Part shown: one piece after another, positions 61,697 to 64,000 of the stretch
Layout of the letters: each line of letters opens with the position of its first letter
Numbering within the stretch: position 1 is the first letter of the stretch
NCBI RefSeq assembly: GCF_902804485.1
Contig: NZ_CADCST010000065.1
Span: 1 to 64,000, forward strand
Reading direction: 5' to 3'
Length of the DNA stretch: 64,000 bases
From: Flavobacterium collinsii
GTDB lineage: Bacteria > Bacteroidota > Bacteroidia > Flavobacteriales > Flavobacteriaceae
Made by a program: the position numbers and the translations under genes
Notes under the pieces: model-generated
Seen by the model: only the letters and a program-made list of their open reading frames with translations
The model's database searches: none
Told to the model about the DNA's origin: nothing

Positions 61697-63124
61697 TTAG
61701 CAATCTGCCATGTTTACGGCAATCGCTAATCCGCCTTCAGAGGTTTCTTTGTATTTGGAATTCATGTCTTTTGCCGTTTGCCACATGGTATTGATGACTT
61801 TGTCTAAAGGCACTTTTGCGTTTTTAGAATCGGTTTCAAGAGCCAGTTCGGCTGCATTAATAGCTTTTATGGCACCCATCGTATTTCTTTCGATACACGG
61901 AATCTGAACCAAACCGCCAATTGGGTCACAGGTTAACCCTAAGTGATGTTCCATAGCAATTTCGGCAGCCATTAAAACCTGAGCAGGAGATCCGCCCATT
62001 AATTCGCAAAGTGCTGCTGCGGCCATTGATGACGAAACGCCAATTTCTGCCTGACAGCCTCCCATTGCTGCAGATATAGTGGATCCTTTTTTGAAAATAC
62101 TTCCAATTTCTCCGGCAACCATTAGGAATTGTTTGATTTCTTTTTCGCCTGCATCATGGTTTTCAATTACCAGGTAATACATTAAAACAGCCGGAATTAC
62201 ACCAGCACTTCCGTTTGTAGGTGCAGTAACCACACGGCCTAAAGAAGCATTTACCTCATTCACGGCAAGTGCAAAACAGCTTACCCATTTTAGAATCTGA
62301 CGAAATTTTACTTCGGTTTTTCTAATTTCTTCCAGCCAGCTTTGCGGATCAGAATAATTAGATAAACCGATTAAATTCTGATGCATGTCAAAAGCACGTC
62401 TGCGAACATTTAGTCCGCCTGGGAGAATTCCTTCAGAATGACAGCCAATGTACATACATTCTAACATCGTGTTCCAAATGCGCATTAATTCAGAGTGAAT
62501 TTCAGTCTCCGGACGCATTGATTTTTCGTTTTCATAAACGATCTCAGAAATCGATTTGTTTTCTGTGATGGTATAATTTAAAAGCTCGACAGCATTTTGA
62601 ATCGGGAAAGGAAAGGCACATTTAATAACCTCCTTGATTTTGGCATTTGTACGTTCTTCTTTAACAACAAATCCTCCTCCAATTGAATAAAAAGTAGATT
62701 CATATTCGGAATCGTCGGCTTTATAGGCCGTAAATTTTAATCCGTTGGCATGAAAAGGAAGGAAGTCTTTATTAAAAACAATATCCTGAAGAAAGTAGAA
62801 TGGAACTTTATATTCATTCGCCAGAATGATTTCGTTTTGTTCTTCGATGTTTTTAATAATTCCGGCAATATTTTCCACCGGAATATACTCGGGATCCTGC
62901 CCGCTTAATCCCAGCATCACCGATAAATCGGTGGCATGACCTTTTCCGGTTAAGGAAAGTGATCCGTATAAATCGACTTTTACACGTTTAATCTGGTCTA
63001 AAATTGATTCGTCTTTCAGCTCTTCCAAAAAACGTTCAGCGGCTCTCCATGGCCCTAAAGTATGTGAACTTGAGGGGCCAACGCCAATTTTTAGCATATC
63101 AAAAACAGAGATACATTCTTCCAT
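61697..63124 (-). CDS. sdaA: L-serine ammonia-lyase (iron-sulfur type)
   Basis: A 475-residue single-chain enzyme: L-serine to pyruvate and ammonia. The beta domain opens with [20 protein letters not shown] and carries [20 protein letters not shown]. The alpha domain has the cluster cysteines in [20 protein letters not shown] and [20 protein letters not shown], plus [18 protein letters not shown]. The length fits the one-chain SdaA/SdaB type. Minus-strand TATCTTTG at 63144-63151 is a good -7 box, 20 bp upstream. Confidence 0.95.
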   Translation of the reverse strand: MEECISVFDMLKIGVGPSSSHTLGPWRAAERFLEELKDESILDQIKRVKVDLYGSLSLTGKGHATDLSVMLGLSGQDPEYIPVENIAGIIKNIEEQNEIILANEYKVPFYFLQDIVFNKDFLPFHANGLKFTAYKADDSEYESTFYSIGGGFVVKEERTNAKIKEVIKCAFPFPIQNAVELLNYTITENKSISEIVYENEKSMRPETEIHSELMRIWNTMLECMYIGCHSEGILPGGLNVRRRAFDMHQNLIGLSNYSDPQSWLEEIRKTEVKFRQILKWVSCFALAVNEVNASLGRVVTAPTNGSAGVIPAVLMYYLVIENHDAGEKEIKQFLMVAGEIGSIFKKGSTISAAMGGCQAEIGVSSSMAAAALCELMGGSPAQVLMAAEIAMEHHLGLTCDPIGGLVQIPCIERNTMGAIKAINAAELALETDSKNAKVPLDKVINTMWQTAKDMNSKYKETSEGGLAIAVNMADC

Positions 63125-63143
63125 TGTGCAATTTTTATTAAGA

Positions 63144-63151
63144 CAAAGATA
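63144..63151 (-). promoter_or_regulatory. -7 box TATCTTTG of the serine ammonia-lyase gene
   Basis: Exact TAnnTTTG match on the minus strand, 19 bp before the ATG at 63124; the -33 box is not clear. Confidence 0.5.
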
Positions 63152-63305
63152 ATTGAATAATGCAAAGTCGTTTAATTTTCTATTGTTAATGTTGCAGTTT
63201 TGTTAAAATAAATATTAAATATTAATAATTTGGCAACGAAACAAAATTAATTACGTAATATCCCATTTATATAGAAAGTTAGTGTTTTTTTTAGTTATTT
63301 TTGTA

Positions 63306-63371
63306 ATGAAACAATCACTAAAGAAGCCGTTTTTAGAGCTTTTAGAAGAATCGGCAAATAATAACTTCTGA
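63306..63371 (+). CDS. Possible leader peptide, 21 aa, before the antiporter
   Basis: Two bases after an exact -7 box (TATTTTTG, 63296-63303) an ATG opens a 21-codon frame (MKQSLKKPFLELLEESANNN, then F and stop). It ends 70 bp before the antiporter gene. The tight fit to the promoter suggests either a nearly leaderless peptide or chance. No family is recognised. Confidence 0.2.
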   Translation: MKQSLKKPFLELLEESANNNF

Positions 63372-63441
63372 GATTTTATTTTAGTTTTAGCATTTTTTTT
63401 GCGAAAAATTAAATAGAGTATAAAGAAGATAAAATTACATT

Positions 63442-64000
63442 ATGATAGAATTTTTCAAGCATTTTTTACAAGAATTCGAATTACCCCTCAGCAATCCAGT
63501 ATTGATTTTTTCTTTGATACTTTTCATTATTCTCTTGTCACCTATTTTACTTAAAAAAATAAATATCCCCGGGATTATCGGACTTATAATTTCCGGAGTA
63601 ATTATCGGACCTCACGGATTGAATATTCTGGCAAAGAATTCGGCCGTTGATTTGTTTTCTACCATCGGACTCTTGTATATCATGTTTATTGCCGGTCTGG
63701 AATTGGACATGAATGAGTTTAAAGCCAATAGAAATAAGAGTTTGTTGTTTGGTTTTTTTACTTTTATTTTTCCATTAACGATTGGGTTTCCGGTTTGTTT
63801 TTACCTGTTGAATTATGATTTTAATGCAAGTTTTTTAACTGCAAGTATGTTTGCTACGCACACTCTGGTGGCTTATCCAATTGTGAGCAAACTTGGCATC
63901 GCAAAAAATCAGGCTGTGGCCATTACGGTTGGAGGAACTATTTTAACAGATACTGCCGTTTTGATTATTCTGGCGGTGATTATGGGAAGCAGTCAGGGTA
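63442..64000 (+). CDS. Cation:proton antiporter, Kef/CPA2 type (N-terminal part)
   Basis: A membrane protein that runs off the right edge; 186 residues are visible. Transmembrane helices begin at about residue 18 (VLIFSLILFIILLSPILL), with the CPA2 patterns INIPGIIGLIISGVIIGPHG and GLLYIMFIAGLELDMNEFKA (the GLELD string is a family mark), and later GGTILTDTAVLIILAVIMG. Typical of monovalent cation:proton antiporters or Kef-type potassium efflux systems. Whether it has a C-terminal TrkA or USP domain cannot be seen. Confidence 0.9.
   Translation, partial: MIEFFKHFLQEFELPLSNPVLIFSLILFIILLSPILLKKINIPGIIGLIISGVIIGPHGLNILAKNSAVDLFSTIGLLYIMFIAGLELDMNEFKANRNKSLLFGFFTFIFPLTIGFPVCFYLLNYDFNASFLTASMFATHTLVAYPIVSKLGIAKNQAVAITVGGTILTDTAVLIILAVIMGSSQG

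Overview
The window is AT-rich chromosomal DNA from a Bacteroidota species, most likely a Flavobacterium. The evidence is a type IX secretion C-terminal sorting domain, an outer-membrane TonB-dependent receptor with an N-terminal carboxypeptidase-regulatory-like domain, the long single-chain PurL, a BshB1-like deacetylase, promoters of the TTTG/TAnnTTTG type, and starts without Shine-Dalgarno sequences. Most genes are ordinary housekeeping or surface genes. Roughly 4.6-31.3 kb is a dense accessory island.

Region 1-4.6 kb: the end of an unidentified gene, a 190-bp run of alternately pairing inverted repeats, an XRE regulator, a 49-aa orphan, and a three-gene copper/tyrosinase operon. That operon encodes a degenerate cupredoxin protein, a small secreted protein with a Cys/His motif, and a secreted tyrosinase.

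Region 4.6-31.3 kb (accessory island): a 144-aa protein and a 1690-aa DUF4132/MolR-like protein; a stretch of small transcripts; a DUF5565-like RNA ligase with a translationally coupled 51-aa protein and two more orphans; then two minus-strand operons. Operon A encodes a two-TM protein, a zinc-ribbon/TM protein and two ankyrin proteins, one with a SHOCT tail. Operon B encodes four tandem paralogues of about 1020-1034 aa with an N-terminal WGR domain, followed by a SWIM zinc-finger protein. Both operons start next to the same 132-bp element (P1, P2), which carries three 9-bp sites at exact 20-bp spacing. Both end next to the same 112-bp terminator-bearing element (T1, T2). The four WGR paralogues are mosaics of near-identical and divergent blocks, which points to gene conversion. 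WGR, SWIM, DUF4132 and an RNA ligase together suggest a nucleic-acid-sensing or repair/conflict system. That function is inferred.

Region 31.4-47.2 kb: acyl-CoA ligase, small secreted protein, TonB-dependent receptor, purL, a T9SS-secreted endonuclease I, a lipoprotein, a hotdog thioesterase plus isochorismate synthase pair (menaquinone), a BshB1-like deacetylase and tRNA-His.

Region 47.2-64 kb: a 1.36-kb non-coding stretch with a cluster of small hairpins; nadA-nadB; a YpfJ-type zinc metallopeptidase; a 1350-aa hybrid histidine kinase; a membrane protein; aldehyde dehydrogenase; an RluA-family pseudouridine synthase; panB; an SH3-domain secreted protein; L-serine ammonia-lyase; and the start of a Kef/CPA2-type antiporter. 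Several intergenic gaps hold inverted-repeat elements built on shared short words.
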